From Dysidea avara (lineage: Eukaryota; Porifera; Demospongiae; Dictyoceratida; Dysideidae): 64,000 bases of DNA. The position numbers and the translations under genes are program-made. This document shows, piece after piece, positions 20,201 through 32,227 of the stretch. The stretch covers positions 49,409,383 through 49,473,382 of the forward strand of contig NC_089275.1 in assembly GCF_963678975.1 (NCBI RefSeq), given 5' to 3'. The notes beneath the pieces are model-generated. The model saw only the letters and a program-made list of their open reading frames with translations, ran no database searches and was not told the origin of the DNA. Every line of letters starts with the position of its first letter. The first letter of the stretch is position 1.

Positions 20201-23200
20201 ATAAATTTTATTGCAAAACTTCAAATGGGGCTGATACTGTTCCACGTATGGCTAAGTAGCATTTCCCCGGCAGGAACAGCAAAAAACTGTGGTAACTAAC
20301 TGTGGTAACTATTCGCCCGTGAACGTAACTTGTCAATGCTAATTCACCAGATCCTATCTCGCCAATTTTTATGATAAGACATGAAGAGCATGTAGTGTTT
20401 ATGCTGAAATTAAATCTCTTGTTCTTTACCTGCACATTGCTATCTCACCATTGTGCCAACTTCCAATTGCTTATAGAAAATTCTGTATCTTTTATGTACC
20501 ATGAATTATAAATTCCTCCTGAAAAGCTATTCTATCTTTTTTAGTTGTAGTTACAAACTTGATGTATACTTGATGTATACTTGATGTATACTTGATGTAT
20601 AGTTGGGTTCACATGCTTTCTTCTAACCAGCCCACAGCCGGCCAAAGGTCAGCTGCGGGGCATGTGCCTGGTTACTGTAATTGTTTTGAAAAAGTGTGTG
20701 TGCGTATGTGTGTGAGTCTGTGTCAATTCGTCCATGTGAGCAAACAGTTTTGTGTCAAAAGCAGCCTTCATATGTGAAATGAAGGCTACATAGAACCAGT
20801 TTAAACCTTTCCGGTAAGTAAGCTATTGCTGTGAGGTGGTTTATTTATGCCAGCTTCAAAAATGGGTAAAGTGAGTCTTTCACAACAGGCTATAAGGGTG
20901 TAAAACAACCAAATACAATGTGTCTGGCTTTGTGGGCTACCTGAAATATGAATCTCTTCAGAGCATACCCCATACACGCAAACAAAAAAGAAGGGCAGTC
21001 TCAAGGCTTTCTCAAAGCAATTCGTGTGAGAAAAACATGACAGATACACTGTATATAATACAGTACTTCTGTGTGTAATTTGCAGTTTAAAGTGGTTTGT
21101 TAGTTATCCTTCCTTAACATTAGGGCTGAGCGATACTACCGTTTTAGCAATATATCGCGATATTTTGAAAGTATCGATATCGCGATATTTTGTTATTAAC
21201 TATCGTGATACCATGCCTGTACATTATTGTCATTAAAATCCATTTGCTATGCTGTATTAGGCTCAAGAATCCTTTAAGTCATAACCTGGTTACCCCTGCA
21301 GAGAGGTGTGAACACCATAACATAACTTCAAAGCATGTGTTACAATAACTGTTACTGTAAACAAGGATGACAGTGGCTAGTTTGATGCTACTTTTAAAGA
21401 CTTCCTGCAGGAATACTGAGGAATACACTATGTAGCACCAGCTATGATTGACATATTTGTAAGTATCGTGAACTATTCGGTATCGTGAATAGTGGCTTTA
21501 GTATCGATCGTGATACTAAAATGGCAGTATCGCTCAGCTCTACTTAACAGTGCATAGCAATGTAATTACCGAATTATGAAATACACTAAATTATAGTATT
21601 TACAAATTTAATTATCTATAAACTAAATTATATATATGCTTGATTAATATTATTGCCTATTTAGTCAGAATGGGATAGTATTAACTGTATGGGTACCTGG
21701 TTTTTAGGTAGCATAGCATCAATTTGTTGCAACTAAAACAACATTAATTCTAAACATCTGTTAAAGTATACAGCTAGGGTGGGGGCTATGCCCTAACTTG
21801 ATCAAGCTCTACACACCATCTCGCTTTAAAACAAACAAAATGTGAACACTGTATATTACTTTTGTCATTAGGCCTGAGCCTATTATGCTCTAAATTTTAC
21901 CTATTATTCTTTCCAGAATTTCCCCAAAAATTCTCCTATTATTCTTTTCGTTATTCTTGTATCCAGCCTATTATTCCATAATTATTCTCATTTAGTATAT
22001 ATCTGTCGCTATAGTTGCTTAGTTTTCAAGATGCTGCTATAAGTAGTTTTGTCCGAATTATTAATGACCATATGTGAAGCATTCCGCCTTACATATCATT
22101 TTTCTATCCATAATAGTTACAGCAGACTTAGAATAGCTATCTATAGTAATAATTCAAGTGTATTTAACTATTAGTATATAATAATATGCTGTAACTACTG
22201 CATAGTTACTAAGCTAGATAGATTATAATGATCAAAGACTTGAAGAAGATATACTGGACTACTGGTATAAGATGTACAAGTTTCAGAATTGCAGATAATC
22301 ATGCAGTTAAATCCCAGATGCTGGCTGCAGATTATTAACATGAAACGATATGACTGTTCTATTGGAGCATTTGAGCGTTCTATTAAAGTATATCGATCTA
22401 TTAGAGGCTACTCAGCTCCTTTCGGCCAGCATTCTTGTCAGCTTTATTAGTTTGTATCATTTGTAGTATTTTAGCTCTTTCTCCAGGTAATCAAGAAGAG
22501 ACACGCCCCCTAATTCCACCAATCATTCCCGTGGTCGTCTGATTATTCTAAAATTATGCCTGTAACTATCCTATAATTCCGGAATTATTCTCACGAAAAT
22601 GGTGACCTATTATTCTCAAGATTATGCCGGCATAATAGGTGCAGGCCCATTTGTCATTAATATATGTACTTTCCAGGGGTGTAGGCAGGGAAGGTTCAGA
22701 TGGTTTGGGTGAACCTAGTCTGAGGCGGGCGCTTATAATCTCTAATCGATAAGCGCCGTGGGAGAAATAGTGGTCTGGCTGTGCGAGACTAGGGTGAACC
22801 CCCCTTTCAGTGGCAAAAAATATATATAAATTTAAATTGCATCAACTTATAACCTTGGAACTCTCCAGTGGGTATACCCACTGCCCCCTGAGATCAAATT
22901 GTACTAAAGGTGAATCAATGATGAAACAAAGCAATTGTATAGGGTGTATCACGTGAGCAATTGTGCACGTGATACCTGGTGGGAACGGTGGAGATCTGAT
23001 TGTAAAAATGGTGGAGATTAGTTGAAGGGCAACAGCTGCAGTTATCATGATATACACATGTCAGGTTAGTATAAAGTATTGAACATGATATATTTACACT
23101 GTAAATGTCTGTTTAGTGCAGCCAATATTTAGTGTCATGAAGTGAGCACATGATGTCTCAAATGTATTGGAGTACAAGCCAGTCTAGTGACGAGTTGAGA

Positions 23201-26200
23201 GAACGATGATAAAATTTGTGCTCACAATGATGTTTTGCCAACAAAAGGAGCTCAGGAGTGGATCCCGGACTAGGGCGGTGTGCTAGAAGATTAAAGTTGG
23301 GAATCAGTATGCTATCCAGAAGTGAAGATTAATTAGTTTCACTAATAATACAGTAGGATTATAGTGTTCATTAGCTGCATAAACAGCAGTGTAGGTTTCA
23401 GCTAGATAGATGTGCACACAACAAACTTTAATGTCACTGCTTAAGGGAATAAGGGCAGATTTTGTCTATGCATAATTTTCATCTAGAAACTGGCTGTAGA
23501 GGAATACACTGGGAATTTTCACTTTATTCTACTTCCAAACTTTGTTCGAACCCCCTTCCAAAATTTCCTGGCTATGTCCCTGCTTTCAACAATTAGAAGA
23601 ATCATTATCACTCTTAAATTCCAGATTTCCAAAGGAGATGCTTTACACAGATATTCTCAACATCAAACTGGATTGTTGATATTGGCTTTATGCATTGACT
23701 GGTTGGTGCTTAGTGATGAAAACAAGTTTTATCAGTACATTTTCTTGCTCTAAGTTAATAACAATTTCTGCAGTATTTTATGAGCCATAGCCAAACATCA
23801 TTGCTGTACAAGAGCACTTGCTATTTCAGGGTGATACTTATATTTACTTACCAGGTAAAATATCTGTATGAAAGCTGCGATACATAGAAACACACCAATA
23901 ATATTATCACCAATATCATATCCACCTTCACGATGACTAGTAACCATGAGAAGGGGAAATAACTATTAATAGATCACATGATTCACTTTGTTCTAAAAAT
24001 AGCACTGACCTCATAAATGATGATGACAGTAAATCCCATTGTAGCATATATGGTAATAGTCAGGAAGACTCTTCGGTCCTTCATCAGGTTTGCCATCATA
24101 GTCAACTTGTTACGTACCCTCATAACCAGTGTGTTCAGTTTCTTATCACGTCTATTAAATTGGTTATATTAACATGACAGGAATATTGCACATTAAAACA
24201 CTCTCACTACAGATATACGTAGCATAAGTGACAAATATCACCTTTATGGAATAGTGTTAGTGCATCTAACAGCATTAAAAATACAACAAGAAAACACTTA
24301 ACGGCTGGATATTGAACTCGAAGAAAATTTCCAATACCTAATTTTTGGTCTGCTTGCCAGCCTGACCACAGTCACAAGACTAGAGGCCAACAAAGCAGTG
24401 CACAGCCACCATTCACATCACAATAACAAACTCATGGGTGACATATGCCTTTTCAGGTTTCAACAAGTGTCTGTCTTCTGTACTTTGTCTTTCCTCCTAT
24501 TTTCAACTGCATGGTTGATGTCTTCTTCATGCAGTTTTGTGGTAGAAAACAAGACATGGAATTACTTTCCCTTAATCTACTGCGTAACTCAGCAGCAAGA
24601 TTAAGAGAGACACAATAAGCACACAGCTAGCCGTGTGTGCCTTTATCCTTGAAAACAACAAAATTAAGGGTTAGCTTGGTACCATCAGCCTTGCTGTGAG
24701 GAATTGTTTGAGTGAATTTGTGAGTTGTGCAGCTGTCACATTCGTGTGATTTAATGAAAGATTTGTCATCGAGCAAAGTCAATATAATTTACATATGCTT
24801 TTTTTCAAGGTAAGTATTGGCTGGTTGCAAAGGTTCATGAAAGAGTCTATTCCTTCGAAGGATGACTCTGTGCCAAACAGACCCTGCATGCAGATTGTAT
24901 TCCTAAGTATATAATTTGTATTCGTTCACTACAGCCACATCAATATAGTACTAAGACAGTAATATATTTGCAATAGATGAAACAGCATGTTGGATGGACA
25001 TGCTATCAGAAACAACTGGTCTCTAGCCTTATGCCCAGCATCATGCATTTGTCTTTGCTTAGATTTTTCTTTCTTTTATAATGCAAAAAGTTGTTACACT
25101 GTTCTCTTGGTGAAACTCCCTGGCTGCTTCCCTGTAGACTTTTTCAGCAGTTTTAATCATCTTAAACTTAGCAAGTATGACTTGTGATAAGACATCATTG
25201 TAGACTATATATTTAGCAGCTGTTACAAGTTTATACAAGTAATAGCTGCATTTAGTACCCCCAGTGTGATGACTGGTCTAGTATCTTGACCAGTCATCAC
25301 ACTGTGAACAAGATACTAGACCAGTCATCACACTGTGATCAAGATACTAGACCAGTCATCACATTGTGATCAAGATACTAGACCAGTCATCACACTGTGA
25401 TAATATCCTAATAGAACAATCATACACCCTTTTGTGCTCTAATTAATGTTTTTCTTGAGCACAATAGGCAAGGAAAAACAGAACGCTGGAAAGAAAAATA
25501 GCGCAACTGACTACAGTGTATATTCAAATAAACATTACAATGGTACGCACTTGCAGACATGTGATCCCAGTAATGGTTTGAGATGGTCTCCCTCCTCATC
25601 AGTAACTTCAACACTGGTTGTTATGCTGATTGCATCACTTGTTACCACGGAGCTGTCATCTTCCAATGATGTTTTCTTCTTTAGCGTCTTCTCAAGGAAC
25701 AAGATAGCAACTGTAGGAGTAAGGTGGCCATACATAAACAAGCAACCCAAAATTGTTACAGTTCTTGAGAAATAATATCAAATTTGTAATACTTGTGAAA
25801 TACTTATGAGAAGTGACATATTACCAGATTTGTAACCCATAGCTACATTATGGAGTAATAGTGTTACTTAATCATTGATAATTTGGCTTGTAATAGTTCT
25901 GTTTTCGTATTTAATTATCTAGTTTTTTTCGCTTGTTTCTAGTACCTATATGTCTTGTTTTTTTGTATTTAGTGACTGTATGTGTTGTATTTTGTATTTA
26001 GTGACTGTATGTGTTGTATTTTGTATTTAGTGACTGTATGTGTTGTATTTTGTATTTAGTGACTGTATGTGTTGTTACCACTCCTGCAAGGAAGAATGGC
26101 TTAGCCGATTGCAAGGAGTTAAAACAATACATCAAATCAAATCAGTGATTTTATACCAACTATCAACTACGTACATTACAACCATCAACAATGTGGAACT

Positions 26201-29200
26201 ATTACTCAACTATCTGTACAGAATTCAGAAGAAAACAACTGGCTAATTATATCATCATCTCTCTCAAAATTTGTAATGCACTAGTAACTATACTACTTCC
26301 CAGATTTGAAATATGATGCAAGAGTGAATCTTGCAATAGTTACTTCTTGTAAAATGATGATGCCCACTCACCAACTAAACTGATCACAATAAACTAACAC
26401 CCACAATCAATCCTTACCAACAAGACTGATCACACTAACTGCTACCCCAACCATACATGGTAACAAATATGGGAACTGACAGAAGAAAGGAACATCAAGA
26501 AATGGATACTTGTTAGCTGGACGAGCTAGGAATCCTCCAGTCAATGAACCCTGTAATGTGCATAGTAGTAAATAGGGGTGGATCATGTGATCAGCTTACT
26601 ATTAGTCTTGCAAATCCATTCATGGTAGCCATTGATGCAAATCCTTTAGCTTGATTGGTGTCATCACATATCTAGTAATGAAATAAGTCATAAGGAGATA
26701 GTTACACAGCATCACATAACTGATAACACACCTCAGAGATATAGGTCTTTGAAATCCCCATTATTCCATCCAGAAGTCCTAGTAATACACGTGCACACAG
26801 TGCCCACACAAAATTCACACTGAAGCCAAATAAAGTGAAACTGATGATTGTGCCAGTAATGCTTAGCAGCATTGCTCGCCTGTTGGGGAATACCCTATCA
26901 TAGTTAATCACATGATCTACCAGTCATACCTACGACCAATGACATCAGCCAACCATCCCCACTATAATGGATCACATGATCATTCCCACATAATAATATT
27001 ACTGCTCACCATTAGACTACCAGCAAAATTGCCAATATAGTAAGCACTACCAAGAAATCCTGCCTTCTTACCAATCTCAGTACGACCAAGCTCAGGAAAG
27101 AAGTCACTGATCATGAATGGTAGGAATGGGAAGATTAAGAGCACCACTGAAATGAATATTATAATCTACATAAAAACCACTACCTCCTCCTCACCATACT
27201 GATCAGCAAACATCACCAGAGATATCACAGCTACCTACACAATGACACTAGTGTACCATACAATGTGTAGCCAAGTTAGTGGGTATTTAATTGTCATACA
27301 TTTCATGATGAAGCAAATATAATGCATTTGTAGATGACAGTAGCTAATCTCATAAAACCGACCCTGTCACAGTGTCTTTCGTGATGCCTACAAACTACTA
27401 AGGCCATATATAGACCACTCATTGTTTATACCTCCAGTAGCTGCATGTGGCTAGAGATTGGTAGTAATATGCAATGATTATCACAATGAATTGTTATATC
27501 TAATTGTTGCCCCCTTATGATATCTTGTGATTGAACTGCACACAAAATTTGTGTGGCAGTCAATCGGTGGAATGACCAAAAAAGTTGCTTCGTCTGCCCA
27601 CGCTTCTAAAGCGCCAAGTCTGGGCCATCTATGACTCGTTGGGGGATGACCAGACAGATACGTACTAATATTTGAAAGAAGCAATCCCAGAGGATGACAA
27701 AATGGTATATCACATGAGAAACTATTGAGAAGACAAATACAAGAAAACAAAAGCATAGATGAGTTGGCTAGCAATATTGAGAAATTGTTAGACCAAGGGC
27801 TACCTGCTGCAGTTAGGGATTCTGAACTTTGATTTCATTTTATGAACTTGCTACCTGAAAAAATATTCCTTTACAACAGAAGGTAAAGTTTGTGAAAACA
27901 ATGGCAATAAAGCCTGAGCTTCATTTGATTTATGAGAGAGTGGAGGCATTAGAAACAGTAAACCAACAAAAGCCGATAGAAGTCAGCCAAATAACCAAAA
28001 TGGAGGAAACTCTGCAAGCAATGTCTCAACAATTCTGTGAGCCACGTGGCCAGAGTGCTGGAGTCAGGGAAACCCCACCAACCTGTCGAGCAGGTAGCAC
28101 CGCGAGTGCTCATACAACAGAATGCATACCTGCAATCTCGTAATACACAATTCATTACTGGAAGAGTTGGAACACAGATGATGGTAGATTCGGGTGCTTC
28201 TTGTTCAGTGCTGTCCAATACACACATCCCAATTAAAGACATTCAATGAGCACACAAAATGGTTGGGTATTACCTTCCAACTGGTGTAGTCCAGAGTGAT
28301 GTTACGTTTGGAGACTTAAAACGTACTCACTCACACATTAATTTGTTGCTGTTGTAGACAACTTTTCAATGCCTGTCCTGGGATGTGACTTCCTCAGGGT
28401 TTCGTCATTAACTTTACAAATTGCACTGTGAGTATATTTGACCTTCAAGGACTCCATTTAAACTTACAGCTGACAAGAACCACATTCAAGTCTTGTAATA
28501 CATTAACTGTTGATGATGAACTACCAGAAGCCACTTTCTCAACCATCACACACCACTGACCTACCCAATGATGTACACCCAGACTAGTAGCAAGTTGCAG
28601 ATGATCACAAGCTACTATTCACACAACAACTGACAGTTGCTGAACACTACATTGATACAGGTGACGCTATCCCTGTAAGAGTACCACCTTGTCCCATTCC
28701 CTTCCATTACACAGAAACAGCTAGAAGACATGGTGAAAGAAAGCATGATAAGACCCAGCAATAGTCTTCCAGCTGTGTACGTGACTAAGAGTAATGAAGA
28801 AATAAGGATTTGTGTAGATTCTGTGCAACTGAACTGGCTGACTAAGAAGGACTCATATCCTGTACCACATGCAAAAGGTCCTCAGAAAAAGTAGCAGGCA
28901 AAAGTCTATTCTCAAACCTTGACCTCAGAAGCGCCTACTGGCAATTTCAGATGAACAGCTACTCCATACAAAAGACTACTTTCTGCCCAGGACCGGCTAC
29001 AGCCTTTGGGAGTTCACAGTGATGCCATAAGGACTTACCAAACATACCAACGTGGCCTGGATGATGTCCTTTGTGACTGTAAGTTCTGTGTGGACAATTA
29101 CAGAGATACGTATTCTGGTGATATGGGGTCACACATATGAGACCTCCAGGTAGTTTTGAGTAAACTAAAAACTACTGGCTTCACACTGCGCATGTTTGGC

Positions 29201-32117
29201 AAGAGCTCAGTTACACACCTAGGCATCAGCAAGTGTTTCACCCACAGAGAGAACTGTGTTAGTAGCTGACTGGTCAGTTCCCAGTGTTGGGCTGGTACTT
29301 TTAAAAAGTAATATATTACTTATTACTCATTACTGCCACCATAGCTGCCACTGCGATGAAACACATTACAGCTGTATACTACTTCAGTTTAAAAGTAACT
29401 AGTAATGTTTAAAAGTAACAAGTAATGTTTAAAAGTAACTAGTAATGTTTAAAAGTATCTAGTAATGTTTAAAAGTAACTAGTAATGTTTAAAAGTAACT
29501 AGTAATGTTATATTACACAATGTATAAAGGTACTTTGTTAGGTAATAATATTGACATCAACACATCAGAAGGCTTTTGACAATCTTAAACATGTTCTTGT
29601 CTCTCTTTCCATTCTAGATCACCCCCTGACAAATTTGTGCTTATCACAGATGCCCCTGAAGTAGGTCTGGGTGCAGTTCTGTCAACATGACGAGGCACTG
29701 TGGTAGAATATACAAGCAGGTCACTCACATCTGCTGAAAGGAAATAAGTACAATCGCTAAGAAAGAGTGCTTGACAATTGTTTGGGCAACTCATAGATTC
29801 TGACACTACACTATATCTAGATATGCGATGCTGGCTTGAACACACTGGGCACTAGAATTGCGTGCTAATGAATTCACAGTTAAGCATTGTCCTGGAGTAG
29901 AGAATGTAGATGTTGAGGCCACTCCAACCAGATTCATTATTTCCCATTTCATTGAGGCCAAAACTGCATGTTCGTTATTATTATCTATTGCTATATATTA
30001 ATTTTCAACCTGCAAAAACAGTTATAAGAGGTAAAACTACAGTATAAACTACAGTATAAACTACAGGTATAAACTACAGTATAAACTAAGAGTATGAATA
30101 CAGTAAAAGCTTATTATAAGTGGGTTGTGAATCTTAATAAGGTTATTGCTAAAAATAGTACCTGTATGCAGCTGCTATGCAATCATGTAATAAGTGAAAT
30201 TCTTTACATGTAGGTGTGAATGGGAAACACAATGGATCATCTTAGAGTTAATCTCGCTAGCTAGCCTGTATTTATCTTGTCATTTGGTCAGAAACAGGTC
30301 AGGTACCATGTCCAATAGCTACTCTTTAACCTCTGTTAATTAAATGACCTGTTAATGGATTATGAATATCATTACTATATCTGTTAAGAGTGTATTTATA
30401 TGACTGCTTCTCCAATAACACTTGAGTTGAGCTAGTAAGGTTAACCAACTCAATTACTGATCTATCGAAAACTTGGCCTGCCAGGTGACCAAGTTGTCTA
30501 TTTTCCTGACCAACTGACAAAAGAAATAAATACAGGATAGCTGGCGAGACTATCTTAGACCACTCCAAATAAATTTTCTGTTTCCTGTCCACCACCCACA
30601 TCTGTTTACTGCCAGCTGTAAGTTCCATTATTCTGTATTCTTGTGGTTTTTCTTGTATACTGTACAGGCTCAGTAAAATTGATATTGTAAGTTTGTCCGT
30701 TCCAGAGTTGGGGATAACGCGTTACAAATGTAACGCGAATGTAATGCGTTACGTAATAATATTACTTTTACTGTAACGAGTAATATAATGCGTTACATGA
30801 CAAAGTAGCGAGTAATATGTAACGGATATTACATCCGGAAATTGTAATGAATGTAATGCATTACTTCCTTTTAAGGCGCATTGTATCCAGGCACGTGATT
30901 GATTGCATTTTGGGTCCAGACAAGACTGGAGATAGCGCCATAGGCATGGACAAAGAATGATAGTGTATGGGGAGTGCCCTTGAGGCCAACAAAGTATGTA
31001 TTTGCATAGGGCTGAACTACACCAGAGAAACACGCGTTTCGCTGGTGTCACTTGTGGTTGTAGGCTGGTAGCTTGTATTTAGAAGGTTGGACTTACTTTA
31101 TAGTTTGTAACAAACAAAATATTATTATTAGTTACAGCCCTCAGAGTAGCGAGTAATATGTAACTCGGTACTTTTTTCAGTAAGTAATATGTAACTGTAG
31201 CGCACTACAAAGTAACAAGTAATATGTAATAGTTACATTTTTAGTGTAACGACCCCAACTCTGGTCAGTTCATGTGTTAGTATGGCTACTAAGTTGGCAC
31301 AAATTCACGTTTGTGTATTCCTGCTATGTACAACATAAGGCAGCATAAACTGAATTATTAGCTTCTCATCCTCCAATAGCAGTGTGGGAGGGCAGGTTTT
31401 TATTTTTTTAACTAACTAGATAACTGAACTAACTAGCTAAAATGATTCAGAATGCAATTTTCTTAGACTGCTCTAGCAAGGTACCAACTATAAAAGGTGC
31501 TGATTGGCCTCCCTTAACCACCAGTGGTGCAAAAAATCCTTGATGTGGTAAGGAAAACAGCAATGCAGGCAGGGATGAGAAAAGTTTATGGTACAAGATG
31601 AAAATGTTGATTAGGTAGTTTGCAATGGTTTTGCCCAGGTAAATAATGACTTGAAATGCTGCCAATTTTGTAATGGAAATGGACTGCCTGTCCACCTGAG
31701 AGGAGAACGAGAATTTATTTGGAGTGGCCCACTCAATAATAAGTGACTTCTATCCATGGTTTGTGATGTAGTTGCACCTTGAAACTAGGGAGGGGAAGTA
31801 TTTGCTAAACCTATACGAAATTTTAACCGACTGCTCTATTAGAGTATTAATTTTATGACTTAATCTTTCGCGCATGACCACAAGCATGCAATTAAATATA
31901 AATTGAGTGGACCCACCCTAGAACCGTTCACTATAAATTGCCCATGTGTTTAATCATGCTACTGCATGGTGCAGCGCATCTAGCTAGCAAGGTTCGCGGA
32001 GGTTGATATGGGTGTTATTACTGTTACCTTTGCTTTAGGCAATGGAGTAGTTCTAATAACTTGATCGTCCGGTTTAGCAGCTCCATCCACTTCTTCCTTC
32101 CTTTGTGTTTGGTTCAT
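17249..32117 (-). CDS. Gene B: ZIFL-like major facilitator superfamily transporter (14 exons, 623 aa)
   Basis: Exons in transcript order: 32117-32028, 27234-27195, 27146-27010, 26961-26930, 26894-26732, 26671-26600, 26550-26418, 25710-25551, 24151-24010, 23962-23852, 18183-17711, 17662-17614, 17563-17455, 17409-17249. Exon lengths and phases equal those of gene A except exon 1 (90 against 96 nt) and exon 11 (473 against 458 nt). The same MFS signatures are present: GWLADVIGR, LLLGLLDGIMGISKTY and RGTVNGIGQSLIAIGRSIGP. Exon 11 encodes the long sequon-rich loop (NHS, NFT, NST, NLT); the Cys positions are shared with A. Start is the ATG at 32117, because the upstream in-frame ATG of gene A is ACG/ACA here. 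The last base of exon 8 is A rather than the usual G, a slightly weaker donor. It is likely a functional tandem duplicate; the substrate is unknown. Confidence 0.88.
19188..19442. mobile_element. Foldback element with arms of about 95 bp
   Basis: The left arm (19188-19285) is nearly the reverse complement of the right arm (19341-19442). Shared landmarks are GGATTAGG, GGAATAGCTAAAAAGTAGTG, AACAAGAAAGCTGCC and CCTGCAGATA. The loop is about 55 bp. Single-arm copies occur at 43745-43815 and, more diverged, at 44425-44500, so this is a dispersed family. Confidence 0.8.
20118..20363. repeat. Inverted repeat
   Basis: GAGATAGGGTCTGGTGAATT at 20120 pairs with the complement of a matching stretch at 20327-20363. 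A related CTATCTCGCC tract lies at 20075. No target duplication or coding content was recognised. Confidence 0.5.
20556..20603. repeat. 11-bp tandem repeat, about 4 units
   Basis: Copies of ACTTGATGTAT within gene B intron 10. Confidence 0.9.
21121..21542. mobile_element. hAT-type non-autonomous element with 8-bp target duplication
   Basis: The left end is TAGGGCTGAGCGATACTACC and the right end, reverse complemented, is TAGAGCTGAGCGATACTGCC. Flanks are cttaacat (21113-21120) and cttaacag (21543-21550), an 8-bp duplication with one mismatch. The 422-bp interior is non-coding. Terminal subrepeats are rich in ATATCGCGATA and TATCGATA palindromes. Confidence 0.85.
21869..22649. mobile_element. 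hAT-type non-autonomous element, about 780 bp
   Basis: The left end TAGGCCTGAGCCTATTATGC matches the complemented right end TGGGCCTGCACCTATTATGC. The 8-bp sequence tttgtcat flanks both sides (21861-21868 and 22650-22657). The interior is rich in CTATTATTC and carries a pair of TCTAWTAGA motifs at 22350-22400. There is no transposase. Confidence 0.8.
22660..23851. other. Remainder of gene B intron 10
   Basis: No gene is seen. It contains GC-richer patches at 22700-22800 and 22960-22990. There is an isolated near-copy of the exon-10-proximal intron sequence at 23770-23830 (ccaaacatca, tgctatttcagg), also found at 10735-10785 in gene A, as expected for paralogous introns. Confidence 0.4.
24152..25550 (-). 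other. Gene B intron 8
   Basis: No exon is seen. Content is unique AT-rich sequence plus the 31-bp array at 25262-25402, followed by a TCTAWTAGA motif at 25405-25425. Confidence 0.45.
25262..25402. repeat. 31-bp tandem repeat preceded by an inverted unit
   Basis: Three direct units, starting with AGATACTAGACCAGTCATCA at 25311, 25342 and 25373, are preceded by an inverted copy at 25262-25288 (CAGTGTGATGACTGGTCTAG). The inverted and first direct unit can form a hairpin with a short loop. It lies in gene B intron 8 about 150 bp from exon 8. Confidence 0.9.
25961..26075. repeat. 29-bp tandem repeat, 4 units
   Basis: Units beginning GTATTTAGTGACTGTATGTG at 25965, 25994, 26023 and 26052, in gene B intron 7. 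Confidence 0.9.
27530..29900 (+). pseudogene. Decayed Ty3/Gypsy-like gag-pol remnant
   Basis: Fragments appear in gag-protease-pol order on the plus strand. A gag-like tract near 27740-27850 has ENKSIDELASNIEKLL. A gag C-terminal frame lies at 27892-28143. A retropepsin is centred on MVDSGASCSVLS near 28180-28215. RT pieces follow near 28720-28980 (VKESMIRPSNSLPAVYVTKS, then NLDLRSAYWQFQM). An RNase H start lies near 29620-29690 (LITDAPEVGLGAVLS). Stops and frameshifts separate all pieces, and the integrase was not recognised. It is an old, inactive copy of a different lineage from the element in CCDC57. Confidence 0.75.
29388..29510. repeat. 20-bp tandem repeat, about 6 units
   Basis: Units of AAAAGTAACTAGTAATGTTT. 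It directly follows a CAGTGTTGGG-ended fragment at 29282-29340 with AGTAATA tracts typical of the hAT family seen at 30703. The array probably expanded from that element. Confidence 0.85.
30546..31733. mobile_element. TIR element carrying two nested insertions
   Basis: The outer ends read GACCACTCCAAATAAATTTT and, on the complement of the right side, CACTCCAAATAAATTCTC. An uninterrupted relative of the outer element is at 39961-40300. Within it lie a hAT element (30703-31263) and a second TIR element (about 31328-31595) related to 53223-53490. This gives a three-element nesting order. Confidence 0.65.
30703..31263. mobile_element. hAT-type element with CAGAGTTGGGG ends
   Basis: The ends are CAGAGTTGGGGATAACGCG and, complemented, CAGAGTTGGGGTCGTTACA. 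Flanks gtccgttc and gtcagttc form an 8-bp duplication with one mismatch. The interior contains many GTAACGCGTTAC-like and AGTAATATGTAAC repeats, as in the widespread animal hAT MITEs of this type. No transposase. Confidence 0.85.
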
Positions 32118-32227
32118 TGTCGTCTGCAAAAAGCGAGCTGGCAATCATCATAGCCTATAAGCTCCACCTGGCGCGCTGAAATAATTACTTTTTGGCGCTT
32201 ATTTGGCTTGCTACGCGACTCGCTATA
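32118..32227 (-). promoter_or_regulatory. Gene B promoter-proximal region
   Basis: Contains TTTGGCGC at 32191-32198, 74 bp upstream of the gene B ATG. Sequence around the ATG and just upstream (gcgagctggcaatcatcat against gcgaactgacaacctatcat) matches gene A, so promoter sequence was duplicated with the gene. The region ends at a transposon inserted at 32228. Confidence 0.5.

Larger units (their letters stand above)
18184..23851 (-). other. Gene B intron 10, transposon-rich
   Basis: This 5.7-kb intron corresponds to a 1.15-kb one in gene A. It contains a foldback element (19188-19442), an inverted repeat (20118-20363), an 11-bp tandem repeat (20556-20603) and two hAT-type elements (21121-21542, 21869-22649). 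A possible SINE tail lies near 18770-18820, and a GGGGGCTATGCCC fragment near 21780. I found no host exon. Confidence 0.6.
27235..32027 (-). other. Gene B intron 1, filled with nested mobile elements
   Basis: This 4.8-kb intron holds a decayed Gypsy-like copy (about 27530-29900, plus), a 20-bp minisatellite, and a composite of TIR elements (30546-31733) that includes a hAT insertion. No host exon is required between exons 1 and 2. Confidence 0.6.

Noticed and set aside
27530..29900. Active retrotransposon
   Set aside because: Every domain is broken by stops or frameshifts, and no integrase or LTR was recognised.
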